Positions 26,893 through 36,407 of a stretch of DNA of 64,000 bases are shown here, in pieces. Both the position numbers and the translations under genes were made by a program. Every line of letters starts with the position of its first letter. Within the stretch, counting starts at the first letter, position 1. Source of the stretch: Pseudomonas fluorescens (lineage in GTDB: Bacteria > Pseudomonadota > Gammaproteobacteria > Pseudomonadales > Pseudomonadaceae); contig NZ_CABVIR010000001.1 of NCBI RefSeq assembly GCF_902498065.1, positions 496,001-560,000 of the forward strand, in the 5' to 3' direction. The notes under the pieces were generated by a model. The model did not search any database, was not told where the DNA came from, and saw nothing but the letters and a program-made list of their open reading frames with translations.

Positions 26893-29280
26893 TCACACCG
26901 CGGGTGCCGGCTTTGCCAGTTCGATACCCGCAGCGCCCAGGCGCTTGAGGATTTCAAACAGCAGGTCGCTCTTGGTCACGCCGACGATTCGCGGGCTGCC
27001 GACGTAGCCGGTAACAGTCAGGGTGATGCCCTCGGGGGTCAGTTTGCTGAATCGCACCATCGGTGCCGGTTTGTCGAGAATGGTCTCGTGCTCGCAGTAG
27101 GTGTTGTAGAGCAGGTCTTTCACCTGTTCGGGGTCGATGTCCAGAGGGAAGGTGAGTTCGAGTGTCGCCACCCCTTGGGCGCTACCGCCCAGGGTCACGT
27201 TGCGCAGGTTCTGCGAGATCAGCTGCGAATTGGGCACGATGACAATCGAGCGGTCACTGAGTTGGATTTCGGTGGCCCGCACGTTGATCCGGCGGATGTC
27301 GCCTTCGACCCCGCTGATGCTGATCAGGTCGCCGACTTTCACCGGACGCTCGGTCAGCAGGATCAGGCCGGAGACGAAATTCTTGACGATCTCCTGCAAG
27401 CCAAAGCCAATCCCCACCGACAGTGCGCTGACGATCCAGGCCAGGTTGGTCCACTGTACGCCCAACGATGACAGCGCCATCAGGATCACCAACGCATAGC
27501 CGATATTGGCAAACAGGGTGGTCAGCGAAGCGCGCATGCCCGGGTCCATCTCGGTTTTTGGCAGGAGCTCCTTGTCCAGCCAGCGGCCCAGCGTTCGTAT
27601 CAGGTAAATGCCGATCAACAAGGCCAGGGCGGCATTGAGCAAATGCCCGGGGATGATATTCAGTTTGCGCAGCCCGGCGCCGCCGAGAATGGTAAAGACG
27701 TTGGTGAGCAATTGCCCGAGCGTCGTTCCGACACCCCCGACGAGCAGGGTGATCAGCGCCAACAGCAAGAGTCCCGCCCGACCGACTCCCGACAGTACGA
27801 TCGAAATCTGCTCCAGGCGCCGGTCTTCAATGCCGAGCACCTGTTTAAGTGCCTTGCCGCTAGGGCTTTTGATTGAAAACAGGTATTCGCAGGCATCCTT
27901 GAAACACTGTATTAGCAGGTAGAAACCGGACAGGATGAGAAAGCCCCAGACCAGTTCATACGTGATGAACCTGGCCAGGGACACGTAACCGGTCAAGAGG
28001 GCCAACAGGCAAATCACCATCGCCAGACCGGCGATGGTGTAAAGCACGCCCGCGAACGTCCTGCCGGCTTCAGGGGCTTCGCCAGACGCCACGACCACTC
28101 TTCGGACTTTGCCGGTGCGCAACAATAAATCCACCAGAATGAACGAAACCACCAAGGCGATGACCCCTCGACCGGAGATCACGACGCCACTGCTCATGCC
28201 GGTTGCGTTGGTAATCTGGATTGTCGTCACCATGACCAGTAGCACGCCCGCCAGAATCCGCGGATAAGGTTCGAGTGACAGCGCCACCGGATCGGCAATC
28301 GCCGGCAGCCGCCACGACGGGTGTTTCGTGGACAACAGGGCGCGGCTCAACGCGGTGATCAGCACACAGGTGTAGGCGACTTTTTCGAATTCCTGGGAAA
28401 ACGTCGCCAGCATCGGCGTCAGCGGAGCCTGGCGTGTGAAGACATAAAACAGCAGTTGCAGGGACAGGCCGACAGTCAGCACCGTGGCCAATACGGACGC
28501 TAGCGCGAGGGAGCTGCGGCGCAGGCGTCCTTCTGGCATCCGGTGAATGCAAAGCCAGGTCAACCCGCGTTCCGCGGCACGGCGGCCCAGCGTCCAGATG
28601 ACCAGGGCCAGCAGCAACAGTACGCTGGTGTCGAGACGTTGGCCCGGTTGCCAGGCCACCTTGACGACCTCTCTCGCCTGATCGAAGAACGTTTTGAAAC
28701 GCAGTCGATCATCCATTGAGGGGCTCAAGATCGGTGACCAGAAATCGGGGTTCAGGATACTTCGAGTGCTCAGGGTCAGTTCGCTTTCCAGCAGGTTACG
28801 GCGGATGCCGGCAATCTGGGTGATGAGGTCGGTGGCGCTCTCTTTCAGTGCGGCGAGGGTTTTCAGGGTGGCGTCGACTTTGTTTTTTTGCTCGGTGAGC
28901 ACGACCCTTTGCGCGGTGATATCGGGCTGCTCGGCTGCGGCGCCATCGGGCGGGACAGGTCCCAGCACGCCCAGTTGCGAGCGCAGTTGACTCTGCACGG
29001 GAAGCAGTGAAGTTGAGAGGCGATCGACATCCAGCATGAACATCTGGACCAGGTCCTGGGGAGCCTCCAGCTGGCTGTAGTTATCCACCAGCGAGATCTG
29101 CTGTTTGAGGCTGTCCAGCCGAAGTTGCAACGCCTGGAGATCGCTCTGGGAAACGGTGAGGGTCGCGGCTCCTGCCCTGGGGGTTGATACGTCCGGAAGG
29201 TCCGCTGCCGACAGCATTCCGGGCCCCGCCCCGAAAAGCGTGAAAGCGACGAAAATCATGGCTTTCAGTACATGACGCAT
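26893..29280 (-). CDS. Large MscS-family mechanosensitive channel
   Basis: This 795-residue inner-membrane protein opens under membrane tension to release solutes. A signal peptide (to about residue 25, LSA) leads into a periplasmic coiled-coil domain (about 35-200), then about ten helices, and a conserved MscS pore/beta domain near the end: GIGFGLQEIVKNFVSGL, LLTERPVKVGDLISI, VEGDIRRINVRATEI and IVIVPNSQLIS. The long periplasmic N-terminus and extra helices put it in the MscK/YbiO-like large subgroup. It is preceded by a terminator-like hairpin and stands alone. Confidence 0.9.
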   Translation of the reverse strand: MRHVLKAMIFVAFTLFGAGPGMLSAADLPDVSTPRAGAATLTVSQSDLQALQLRLDSLKQQISLVDNYSQLEAPQDLVQMFMLDVDRLSTSLLPVQSQLRSQLGVLGPVPPDGAAAEQPDITAQRVVLTEQKNKVDATLKTLAALKESATDLITQIAGIRRNLLESELTLSTRSILNPDFWSPILSPSMDDRLRFKTFFDQAREVVKVAWQPGQRLDTSVLLLLALVIWTLGRRAAERGLTWLCIHRMPEGRLRRSSLALASVLATVLTVGLSLQLLFYVFTRQAPLTPMLATFSQEFEKVAYTCVLITALSRALLSTKHPSWRLPAIADPVALSLEPYPRILAGVLLVMVTTIQITNATGMSSGVVISGRGVIALVVSFILVDLLLRTGKVRRVVVASGEAPEAGRTFAGVLYTIAGLAMVICLLALLTGYVSLARFITYELVWGFLILSGFYLLIQCFKDACEYLFSIKSPSGKALKQVLGIEDRRLEQISIVLSGVGRAGLLLLALITLLVGGVGTTLGQLLTNVFTILGGAGLRKLNIIPGHLLNAALALLIGIYLIRTLGRWLDKELLPKTEMDPGMRASLTTLFANIGYALVILMALSSLGVQWTNLAWIVSALSVGIGFGLQEIVKNFVSGLILLTERPVKVGDLISISGVEGDIRRINVRATEIQLSDRSIVIVPNSQLISQNLRNVTLGGSAQGVATLELTFPLDIDPEQVKDLLYNTYCEHETILDKPAPMVRFSKLTPEGITLTVTGYVGSPRIVGVTKSDLLFEILKRLGAAGIELAKPAPAV

Positions 29281-29360
29281 AGGAGTGTCCGACTCTGTTG
29301 TTAGTCATTCAGCCTATGAGGTTAGGTCATCAGGTAAACCTGTGAGGAATAGTTTGGTCG

Positions 29361-29384
29361 CCTGCCCCCACCGAGCGGGGGCAG
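29361..29384 (-). terminator. Hairpin between thiolase and channel genes
   Basis: A perfect 8-bp stem CCTGCCCC/GGGGCAGG with an 8-base loop lies 11 bases after the thiolase stop, read on the reverse strand. The downstream T-run is weak, so it is a probable rather than certain rho-independent terminator. Confidence 0.6.
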
Positions 29385-29394
29385 GCTGCATGTG

Positions 29395-30579
29395 TCAGAC
29401 GCGTTCGAACAACACGGCGATGCCCTGGCCGCCGCCGATGCACATGGTCGCCAGGGCATAACGGCCCTGGACGCGGTGCAGTTCGTGGATGGCCTTGGTC
29501 GCGATAATCGCGCCGGTGGCGCCCACCGGGTGGCCCAGCGAGATGCCCGAACCGTTAGGGTTGACCTTCTCCGGGTCGAAGCCCAGTTCCTGCGCCACGG
29601 CACAGGCTTGCGCGGCGAAGGCTTCGTTCGATTCGATGACGTCCAGGTCGGCGACGGTCAGGCCGGCTTTTTTGAGCACCAGACGGGTGGCGGGAATCGG
29701 ACCCAGTCCCATCAATTCCGGCTCGACCCCGGCGTGGGCGTAGCCGACCAGTCGGGCCATCGGCTTGAGGCCTTGAGCGCGCACCATCTCTCCCGTGGCC
29801 ATGATCAGCGCACCGGCGCCGTCATTCAGGCCCGAGGCATTGCCGGCGGTGACGCTGCCGTCTTTTTTGAAGGCCGGTTTCATCTTGGCCAATTGCTCGG
29901 CATTGACTTCGGCGCGCACGTGTTCGTCGGTCGCAAAGGTCACGGTGCCTTTACGCGACGCCACTTCGATCGGCACGATCTGACCGTCGAAGCGACCTTC
30001 GGCGATGGCCCGCGCGGCGCGCTGCTGGCTGAGCATGGCCAGTTCATCCTGGGCCTGGCGGGTGATGCCGTAGCGCTCGGCGATGTTTTCCGCGGTGATG
30101 CCCATGTGGAAACCGGCAAACGGGTCTTGCAGCACGCCGAGCATGTAGTCGATGGCCTGCATGTCGCCCATGCGTGCGCCCCAGCGCGCTTGTGGCAACA
30201 GATACGCGCCACGGCTCATGGACTCGACGCCACCGGCCAGCGCCGCGCCTGCATCACCCAGCATCAGGCTTTGCGCGGCACTGACAATCGCTTGCAGACC
30301 GGAGCCGCAGAGACGGTTGACGTTGAAGGCGGGCGTCTCTTTCGGCAGCCCGGCGTTCATCGCCACCGCCCGGGAAATATAGGCGTCACGCGCTTCGGTC
30401 GGGATCACATGACCCATCACCGCATGGCCGATGTGCTCAGGTGCCAGGCCGGAGCGCTCGATGGCGGCGCGGCAGACGTCAGTCGCCAGTTGGATGGGCG
30501 GCACATCTTTGAGTGATCCGCCGAAGCTGCCGATGGCGGAACGGACTGCGCTGATAACGAAAATGTCGGATGGGTTCAT
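29395..30579 (-). CDS. Acetyl-CoA acetyltransferase (thiolase)
   Basis: This 394-residue thiolase condenses or cleaves acyl-CoA units. The acylated nucleophile is Cys91 in NRLCGSGLQAI; the C-terminal GHPVGATGA holds the catalytic His and CIGGGQGIA the second Cys, and NEAFAAQA is conserved. Length and motifs match the biosynthetic/AtoB-PhaA-BktB group. It stands alone, without beta-oxidation or PHB neighbours, so the pathway (acetoacetate use or branched-chain/fatty acid breakdown) cannot be assigned. Confidence 0.93.
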   Translation of the reverse strand: MNPSDIFVISAVRSAIGSFGGSLKDVPPIQLATDVCRAAIERSGLAPEHIGHAVMGHVIPTEARDAYISRAVAMNAGLPKETPAFNVNRLCGSGLQAIVSAAQSLMLGDAGAALAGGVESMSRGAYLLPQARWGARMGDMQAIDYMLGVLQDPFAGFHMGITAENIAERYGITRQAQDELAMLSQQRAARAIAEGRFDGQIVPIEVASRKGTVTFATDEHVRAEVNAEQLAKMKPAFKKDGSVTAGNASGLNDGAGALIMATGEMVRAQGLKPMARLVGYAHAGVEPELMGLGPIPATRLVLKKAGLTVADLDVIESNEAFAAQACAVAQELGFDPEKVNPNGSGISLGHPVGATGAIIATKAIHELHRVQGRYALATMCIGGGQGIAVLFERV

Positions 30580-31103
30580 GAGGGTTTCCCGGGTTCAGTC
30601 TGGTGCGCGTTTGGCGCTGTTATTGGGGGCAAGAGTCTAGGGGCGGCGGTGGGGTTGGGATATGTCGAAAGTGCTCAAGGGGGGTGGTGTTTTTTGCCAT
30701 TTCAGAGGGGGGTATTTTAGATCGGCTTATAGGGCTGGCGAAGTTTGCGACGGGGCCTATGGGTTATTGACCGGGTAGGAGCATCGGTGGTGAACACGAA
30801 TGTCATGTCCACCAACAATCCCCTGTGGGAGCTGGCTTGCCAGCGATGGACGCCCAGACACCGCGTTCATCCCAGGCAGCACGCATCATCGTTGACGACC
30901 ATCGCTGGCAAGCCAGCTCCCACAGGGTAATGCGCACGATCAAAGAGCCAGGCCGGCCGGCATCGCCCCCACGCCCTGAGGCTGTCCGTCACTCTGTGAC
31001 GACCTCCATCGGCGCTCTTCCAAGTCACCCGCCGTAAGGGCGGAACCAATAGCCGCCGTTACCGCAGAAACGGATATGTACCCAACCAAAAAACCAGCCA
31101 GCG
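30580..31103. other. Intergenic stretch holding a REP doublet
   Basis: These 524 bp lie between the thiolase start and the sensor-kinase stop. Apart from the inverted REP pair at 30821-30927 I see no gene; the short open frames on both strands are REP-derived or lack ribosome sites. The first 60 bases probably hold the thiolase promoter. Confidence 0.4.
30821..30927. repeat. REPIN: inverted pair of REP elements
   Basis: Two 29-bp sequences at 30821-30849 and 30899-30927 are exact reverse complements, each with the CTGTGGGAGC...GCTTGCCAGCGATGG pattern of Pseudomonas REPs, separated by 49 bp. This is the REP doublet arrangement mobilised by RAYT (TnpA_REP) transposases; no RAYT gene is in the window. 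Confidence 0.9.
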
Positions 31104-32507
31104 TCACTCACCCACGCGCCGCCCCGGAAAAAACAGCTCAAAACAAGTAACCCCCTCACGGCTGCTGACGCTGTACCCCCCGTGATGCAACTGCATGATT
31201 GTCGCCACAATCGACAACCCCAAACCATTGGAATGAGCCGAACGCTCGCGGGATTCGTCGACCCGGTAAAAGCGCTCAAACAGCCGGGGCAAGTGCTCCG
31301 CAGGAATGGTCGGGCCCTGGTTGCGCACGATCAATCGAATGCCGTCCGCCGCAGGCGTGGCGCGGATGACCAGCTCGGACTGCGGCGCCCCATATTTGAT
31401 GGCGTTGGCGCAAAGGTTGGCCAGCGCACGGCGCAGCAGCATCGGCTCGGCCCAGATCACGCCGCTGCCCTGAGCGTCGATGTTGATCCCGACGTCCGCC
31501 GCCAGCCCTTCAAAATAGTCGGCCATGCGTTCCATTTCATCGCCCGCGTCCAGTTCCTGGCGTTGACTCAGTGCACTGGCCGGATCGGTGCGGGCCAGAA
31601 ACAGCATGTTGTCGAGCATGCGCGCCAGACGCTCAAGTTCTTCGACATTAGAGGCGAGCAGTTGCTGATAGGCTTCGACGCTGCGGTTCTGCTGCAACGC
31701 GACCTGGGTTTCGCCGAGCAGGTTGTTGATCGGCGTGCGCAGTTCATGGGCCATGTCGGTCGACACCTGACCCAGTTGCACGAAACCCTTGCCCAGCCGG
31801 TCGAGCATCGCGTTCAACGCCTCGATCATCGGCAGCAGTTCCCGTGGCGCGCCTTGGCCATCAAGGCGCTCGGTGAGGTTGCCGACGCCGATACCGTGGG
31901 CGTGCCGGGCCAGGCGGCGCACGGGCAGCAGGCCGCGATGCACCAGCAGATAACCGGACAGCGCCAGCAGAATCGCTGCCACGCTGGCGAAGAGGTACAC
32001 ATTGAGCCGGTAGCGGGCGAGCACGGCGGTGCGCTCGGTCATCAGGCGCCCGGTGACCACCTGCAAGCTGCCCATGTCATCGGATTCGATGGTCGCCGCG
32101 ACGGCCGCGAAGGGAATGCCTTCCACGCCGGGATAGTGCTGCACATCGGCCAGACTCAACGGATGGTCCATCGGCACCGGTGCCAGCGATGGCAAGGCGA
32201 GGTTGCCGGGGTTGACCACCAGCAGCGGCTTTTGCCCGGGCGCGCCGATGGTCAACAGCGCTTCGCGATTGCCCAGCATGTTCTGGAACAGCGCGGGTTT
32301 GGTCCTGATCAGCTCCAGCGTATTGCTGTCATTGAGGAAGGTGCGCAATTGATCGATGCGGTTTACCAGCGCAGCGTCGTCGCGGCGGATCAATTCGTGC
32401 TCCAGGTCGCGGTACAGCGCCACGCCCAACAGGGTCAACGAGACAAATGCGAGCAAGGCAAACACCAGCGCCAGGCGCAGTGTCAGGGAATGGCGAAGGC
32501 GGCTCAT
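31104..32507 (-). CDS. Heavy-metal-type sensor histidine kinase (CusS/CopS-like)
   Basis: This 467-residue membrane kinase has a helix at about residues 11-30, a periplasmic sensor (about 31-165), a second helix (about 168-188, [20 protein letters not shown]), a HAMP linker, the phosphorylated His in [16 protein letters not shown], and ATP-binding N and G boxes ([17 protein letters not shown]). Motifs and length match the heavy metal sensor kinase subfamily, though the signal may be another cation or envelope stress. It overlaps the response-regulator gene by four bases. Confidence 0.9.
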   Translation of the reverse strand: MSRLRHSLTLRLALVFALLAFVSLTLLGVALYRDLEHELIRRDDAALVNRIDQLRTFLNDSNTLELIRTKPALFQNMLGNREALLTIGAPGQKPLLVVNPGNLALPSLAPVPMDHPLSLADVQHYPGVEGIPFAAVAATIESDDMGSLQVVTGRLMTERTAVLARYRLNVYLFASVAAILLALSGYLLVHRGLLPVRRLARHAHGIGVGNLTERLDGQGAPRELLPMIEALNAMLDRLGKGFVQLGQVSTDMAHELRTPINNLLGETQVALQQNRSVEAYQQLLASNVEELERLARMLDNMLFLARTDPASALSQRQELDAGDEMERMADYFEGLAADVGINIDAQGSGVIWAEPMLLRRALANLCANAIKYGAPQSELVIRATPAADGIRLIVRNQGPTIPAEHLPRLFERFYRVDESRERSAHSNGLGLSIVATIMQLHHGGYSVSSREGVTCFELFFPGRRVGE

Positions 32508-33175
32508 GGCTGGGTATCGAAACGGTAGCCGATGCCGCGCACGCTGTGTATCAGCTTGAGCTGGAACGGGTCATCGATTTTCAGGCGCAAGCGGCGCACG
32601 GCGACGTCGACGACGTTGGTGTCACTGTCGAAATTCATGTCCCAGACCCGTGACGCGATCATCGAGCGCGACAGGACCTGGCCCTGATGCGTGGCAAACA
32701 AATGCAGCAGGGCGAATTCCTTGTTGGTCAGGGTGATCCGCACGCCGGCACGGGTGATGCGGCGCTTGAGCACGTCAATCTGCAAGTCGTCCACCTGCAA
32801 CTGTTCTTCTTCGCGGGTGGGACCACGGCGGGTCAGGGTGCGCAGGCGCGCCACCAGTTCGGCGAAGGAAAAAGGCTTGATCAGGTAATCGTCGGCGCCC
32901 AGTTCCAGGCCCTTGATGCGGTCGGCGATGTCATCCCGGGCGGTGAGAAACAGCACTGGCGTGTCGGCTTCCTTGCGCAAGCGGCGCAGGACTTCCCAGC
33001 CATCCATTTTCGGCATCATCACGTCGAGCACGATGACGTCGAAGTCGTGCTCCAGGGCAAGGTGCAAGCCGTCGACGCCGTCCCGCGCCAGGCTGACGGA
33101 GTAACCGAGTTCCTGCAGGCCGTTGAGCAGGTAGTTGCCTGCCTTGGGTTCGTCTTCGACTACGAGGATGTTCAT
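32504..33175 (-). CDS. OmpR-family response regulator (CusR/CopR-like)
   Basis: This 223-residue regulator has a receiver domain (phospho-acceptor Asp in [15 protein letters not shown] near residue 51, Lys in [10 protein letters not shown]) and a winged-helix DNA-binding domain (about 125-220, [21 protein letters not shown]). It is the partner of the overlapping kinase. A DUF2790 gene starts 40 bp upstream on the same strand and is a likely target or operon member, since DUF2790 genes frequently sit next to metal-responsive systems in Pseudomonas. Confidence 0.93.
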   Translation of the reverse strand: MNILVVEDEPKAGNYLLNGLQELGYSVSLARDGVDGLHLALEHDFDVIVLDVMMPKMDGWEVLRRLRKEADTPVLFLTARDDIADRIKGLELGADDYLIKPFSFAELVARLRTLTRRGPTREEEQLQVDDLQIDVLKRRITRAGVRITLTNKEFALLHLFATHQGQVLSRSMIASRVWDMNFDSDTNVVDVAVRRLRLKIDDPFQLKLIHSVRGIGYRFDTQP

Positions 33176-33214
33176 GAAAGTCTGCCTCAGCCAATTGGCG
33201 CCAGTGTAGCCGGA

Positions 33215-33475
33215 TCAATGATCATTGGTGCAGCCAGTGCCGTCGACCTGGTAATCCAGCACATGCTCGCGACCCTGGTGGTCCAGGTAGTCGAGCCGCG
33301 CCGGAATCAGACCGCACTGCTGCGAAATGTCGGTGCTGGACAGGACTTTGTCGACGTCCAAGTGCACGAAAAAGCCGGTCTTGTCGTGGATCACCGGCGC
33401 CGTGGTTGTTTGCGTATCGGCAAACGCCGAGCCGGTGGCGAGGAGGGCGGCGAAACCGAGGATAAACATTTTCAT
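33215..33475 (-). CDS. DUF2790 small periplasmic protein
   Basis: An 86-residue protein with a signal peptide (MKMFILGFAALLATGSAFA) and a mature part of about 67 residues containing two cysteines (SQQCGLIPARLDY and GTGCTND) and the YLDHQGREHVLDYQ block typical of the Pseudomonas DUF2790 family. Function is not established; several members are induced by metals. It lies immediately upstream of the response regulator, in the same direction. Confidence 0.85.
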   Translation of the reverse strand: MKMFILGFAALLATGSAFADTQTTTAPVIHDKTGFFVHLDVDKVLSSTDISQQCGLIPARLDYLDHQGREHVLDYQVDGTGCTNDH

Positions 33476-33601
33476 GATGAGGCTCTCTATTCAGGGTTTG
33501 GAGGCTGCCGGCGGTACCTGGCAGTGAGTTCAGGTTAACCAGGCGATCCGGACAGCCGACCAACAGTTCAATGACAAAGTTGTAATGAAACGGTCTCGGT
33601 T

Positions 33602-34372
33602 TTATGGCTGACGGCCGGAGGCTTCGAGGATCAGGTCGGCGATCTCTTTGGAGTGGGAGACCAGCGACAAGTGGCTCGACGGCAGCTCGATGGTGGTCGC
33701 GCCCATGCGCTTGGCGAGGAAGCGTTCGAGGTCCGGATTGATGGTCTGGTCGAGGCTGGAGACCGCGTACCACGATGGTTTGCTGTGCCAGGCGGCTGCG
33801 GTGGTGCGATCAGCGAACAGGGTTTTGGCGATCGGTTGTTGCACGGCGAACAGTTGCATCGCCTTGTCGTGGGGCACGTCGCTGGCGAAGTACTTGAGGA
33901 AGGCGTCCTGCTTCAGGCTGACGAAACCGTCGTGTTCTTCGGTGCCGGCGCGCACGGGCATGGTCGGGTATTTGCCCGACAGCGCCACAAAGTCTTCCCC
34001 GGCGTCCGGTGCGCGGGCGGCGACGTATACCAGCGAGCTGACCTTTGGATTGACCCCGGCTTCACTGACCACGGTGCCGGCATAAGAGTGGCCGACCAGC
34101 ACCGTCGGGCCGTCTTGCTGATTGAGTACGCGCTGGGTCGCGGCGACGTCGTCGGCAACCGAGGTCAACGGGTTTTGCACCGCAGTGACGTGCAGTCCGG
34201 CGGCCTGCAACCGCGAGATCACATCCGCCCAACTCGAGCCGTCGGCCCAGGAACCGTGCACCAGTACGACGTTGTCGGCCTTGACCGGCGCGATGTCGCT
34301 GGCCATGGCGGAACCGGTGCCAAGCATCAACAGGCTGGCGGCGATCAGGCAGAGTTTGCTTAATGGTTTCAT
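33602..34372 (-). CDS. Secreted alpha/beta hydrolase
   Basis: About 256 residues. A signal peptide (KLCLIAASLLMLGTGSAMA) precedes a compact alpha/beta hydrolase: oxyanion region LVHGSWADGSSW, nucleophile elbow GHSYAG (Ser), and C-terminal His in SSHLSLVSH. This combination is typical of the salicylate-esterase/MES-like short hydrolases common in Pseudomonas periplasm. Substrate unknown. I chose MKPLSKL as the start because it begins the signal peptide directly. Confidence 0.88.
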   Translation of the reverse strand: MKPLSKLCLIAASLLMLGTGSAMASDIAPVKADNVVLVHGSWADGSSWADVISRLQAAGLHVTAVQNPLTSVADDVAATQRVLNQQDGPTVLVGHSYAGTVVSEAGVNPKVSSLVYVAARAPDAGEDFVALSGKYPTMPVRAGTEEHDGFVSLKQDAFLKYFASDVPHDKAMQLFAVQQPIAKTLFADRTTAAAWHSKPSWYAVSSLDQTINPDLERFLAKRMGATTIELPSSHLSLVSHSKEIADLILEASGRQP

Positions 34373-34571
34373 GATATCGACCCTTGTCATCTTCAGTGGG
34401 AGGCGTCACCCGGTGTGGGTGACTGACGACGCCACTTTAGGAAGCGAGGGTGCTGGCTACGCTGACAACTCGATGACAAGTTTGTAATGCAGGGTCTGCC
34501 GTATGTCGGGAGCCCGGAACGGTCACCCACTCACACACTTCCAAGCGAAGACAATCCCTGGAAGTTAGACC

Positions 34572-34793
34572 ATGACCGATGATCCGAGACAGGATGCACT
34601 GGCGGCCTGGTACAAACTCCTCGCACAACCCGAGATTCGCATGGATGTGGAGGAGCAGTACCAAGAGTTGCTCAAGGCGGCCGAGGAGATGGAGCGCAAA
34701 GGGCTGATCAGCAGTGCGGAATGGAGAACCCTGGTGCGCGAGGCCGGGGTGGCGTTTTACAGTGCGACAGAAGGGGTGGGCAGGGGCACCTAG
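34572..34793 (+). CDS. Conserved-looking small hypothetical protein
   Basis: This 73-residue acidic, helical protein begins MTDDPRQDALAAW and has a GGAAG site seven bases before the ATG. It is rich in Glu, Lys and Ala (EEQYQELLKAAEEMERKGLI) and contains no cysteines or signal. Codon bias is coding-like. I do not know its function. Confidence 0.6.
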   Translation: MTDDPRQDALAAWYKLLAQPEIRMDVEEQYQELLKAAEEMERKGLISSAEWRTLVREAGVAFYSATEGVGRGT

Positions 34794-34987
34794 GGCCCAA
34801 TCAGCTCATCGCCTTCCTTTTTGGCCTGCTGTGCAAACCATTGCAGAACCAGCGCACAGGCCGGATGTGCGGCGGCTGAAGATTGCAGATTCAACGCGTA
34901 AACACCGCCCCGGAACTGCCGGCGGCGATTGCGCGGTTGAGCACGCGTCTTTGGACCAAGCTGAAAACCAATACCTGAGGGTGATTG

Positions 34988-35021
34988 CCCCTTCCTTGAC
35001 GTGTGCCAGTCAGGGAAGGGG
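34988..35021. terminator. Bidirectional terminator-like hairpin
   Basis: Stem CCCCTTCC...GGAAGGGG with an inner TGAC...GTCA pairing around 35000, between the small hypothetical gene and the convergent chrA. The long stem suits termination from both sides; no long T-run is present. Confidence 0.6.
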
Positions 35022-35040
35022 TTGTACCCGCTGATCAATC

Positions 35041-36249
35041 CTAGTCAATGGCGCTCAACAGCCATCCCGCAATCGCGCAGCCGAGCACCACCAGCCACGG
35101 CGGAAGCTTCCAGAACATCAACGCAACAAGGGCGACCAGCGCCAGGCCGAAGTCTTGCACTTTGAAAATCGCACTCGTCCAGACCGGTTGATACAGCGCT
35201 GCCAACAACAAACCGACCACCGCAGCATTCACCCCAATCAGTGCGGCCTGCGCACGTACGCTGCGACGCAATCGTTCCCAAAACGGCAGAGCGCCGAGGA
35301 TCAACAGAAACGACGGCGCGAAGATCGCCAGCAGGCAGATCAAGCCGCCGAGCCAGCCCGACGGCGCAAGGCTCATGGACGCACCGAGGAATGCGGCGAA
35401 CGTGAACAGCGGACCCGGTACGGCCTGCGTGGCGCCATACCCGGCGAGAAACGCTTCGTTGCCAACCCAACCCGAAGGCACCACCTCGGCTTGCAGCAGC
35501 GGCAGCACGACGTGGCCGCCACCGAACACCAGTGAGCCGGTCCGGTAGAAGGCATCCACCAGCGCCAGAGTTTGACTCGGCAGGAGTTGATTCAAGATCG
35601 GCAGGCCGATCAGCAGGGCCACAAACAGCGACAACCAGATCGCCCCGGCGCGTCGGCTGAGGGGGATGGGCAGAGGATCGTGCCCGTCACGCTGCGCGGG
35701 TTTGAACAACAACAGGCCGGCGACGCCAGCGGCGACCATCACGCCGACCTGTGTCCAGGCGGACGGTTCAAGCAGGACAATGCAGGCTGAAATCATCATG
35801 AGGGTGACGCGCAGCCCGTCCGTGCACAGGTTTCGTGCCATGCCCCACACGGCTTGCGCAACCACCGCGACGGCCACCACTTTGAGCCCGTGCAGCGCGC
35901 CAGGCGCCAACGCCGTGCCGTAGCGGGAAATGCCCAGTGCAAACAGGATCAGGGCGACGGCCGAAGGCAGCGTAAAACCGGCCCACGCCGCGAGCGCTCC
36001 GCGATATCCCGCCCGAGACAGGCCCAGCGCCATGCCGACCTGGCTGCTGACCGGCCCCGGCAGGAATTGGCACAGCGCCACCAAATCCGCATAGCTGCGC
36101 TCCGACAACCAGCGACGCCGTGTGACGAACTCCTCACGGAAATAGCCCAGGTGCGCGATCGGGCCGCCAAACGAGGTCAGCCCGAGGCGCAGGAAAATGA
36201 TAAACACCGACCATGGGCTGCTGCGGCTATCGGCACGGGGTTCGTCCAT
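35041..36249 (-). CDS. chrA: Chromate transporter, two-domain ChrA
   Basis: This 402-residue inner-membrane protein of the CHR family has two homologous halves, each with the conserved start block: TSFGGPIAHLGYFREEFV with FLPGPVSSQ in the first, and VFGGGHVVLPLLQAEVV with AVPGPLFTFAAFLG in the second. About ten helices are present. Full-length two-domain ChrA proteins export chromate and are driven by the proton gradient. It stands alone, with no chrB regulator next to it. Confidence 0.93.
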   Translation of the reverse strand: MDEPRADSRSSPWSVFIIFLRLGLTSFGGPIAHLGYFREEFVTRRRWLSERSYADLVALCQFLPGPVSSQVGMALGLSRAGYRGALAAWAGFTLPSAVALILFALGISRYGTALAPGALHGLKVVAVAVVAQAVWGMARNLCTDGLRVTLMMISACIVLLEPSAWTQVGVMVAAGVAGLLLFKPAQRDGHDPLPIPLSRRAGAIWLSLFVALLIGLPILNQLLPSQTLALVDAFYRTGSLVFGGGHVVLPLLQAEVVPSGWVGNEAFLAGYGATQAVPGPLFTFAAFLGASMSLAPSGWLGGLICLLAIFAPSFLLILGALPFWERLRRSVRAQAALIGVNAAVVGLLLAALYQPVWTSAIFKVQDFGLALVALVALMFWKLPPWLVVLGCAIAGWLLSAID

Positions 36250-36407
36250 ATACGCGTCTTCCTGAAATGAAGTGATTCACTGTTGTATGCCGCCATTCTA
36301 ACCATGGCCTACGCTTATCCCGAGATGGATGTTCATTGATTGGGGTATTCGCCCTGATCGACGTTCAACCGGCGCCCTATAAAAACAAAAGTCTCGGGAG
36401 AAAACGC

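Noticed and set aside
30745..31049. Several short frames on both strands around the REP doublet
   Set aside because: They run through palindromic REP DNA and are by-products of it.
31182..32528. 448-codon open frame on the + strand
   Set aside because: Antisense shadow of the sensor histidine kinase, with Gln/His/Arg-rich nonsense composition.
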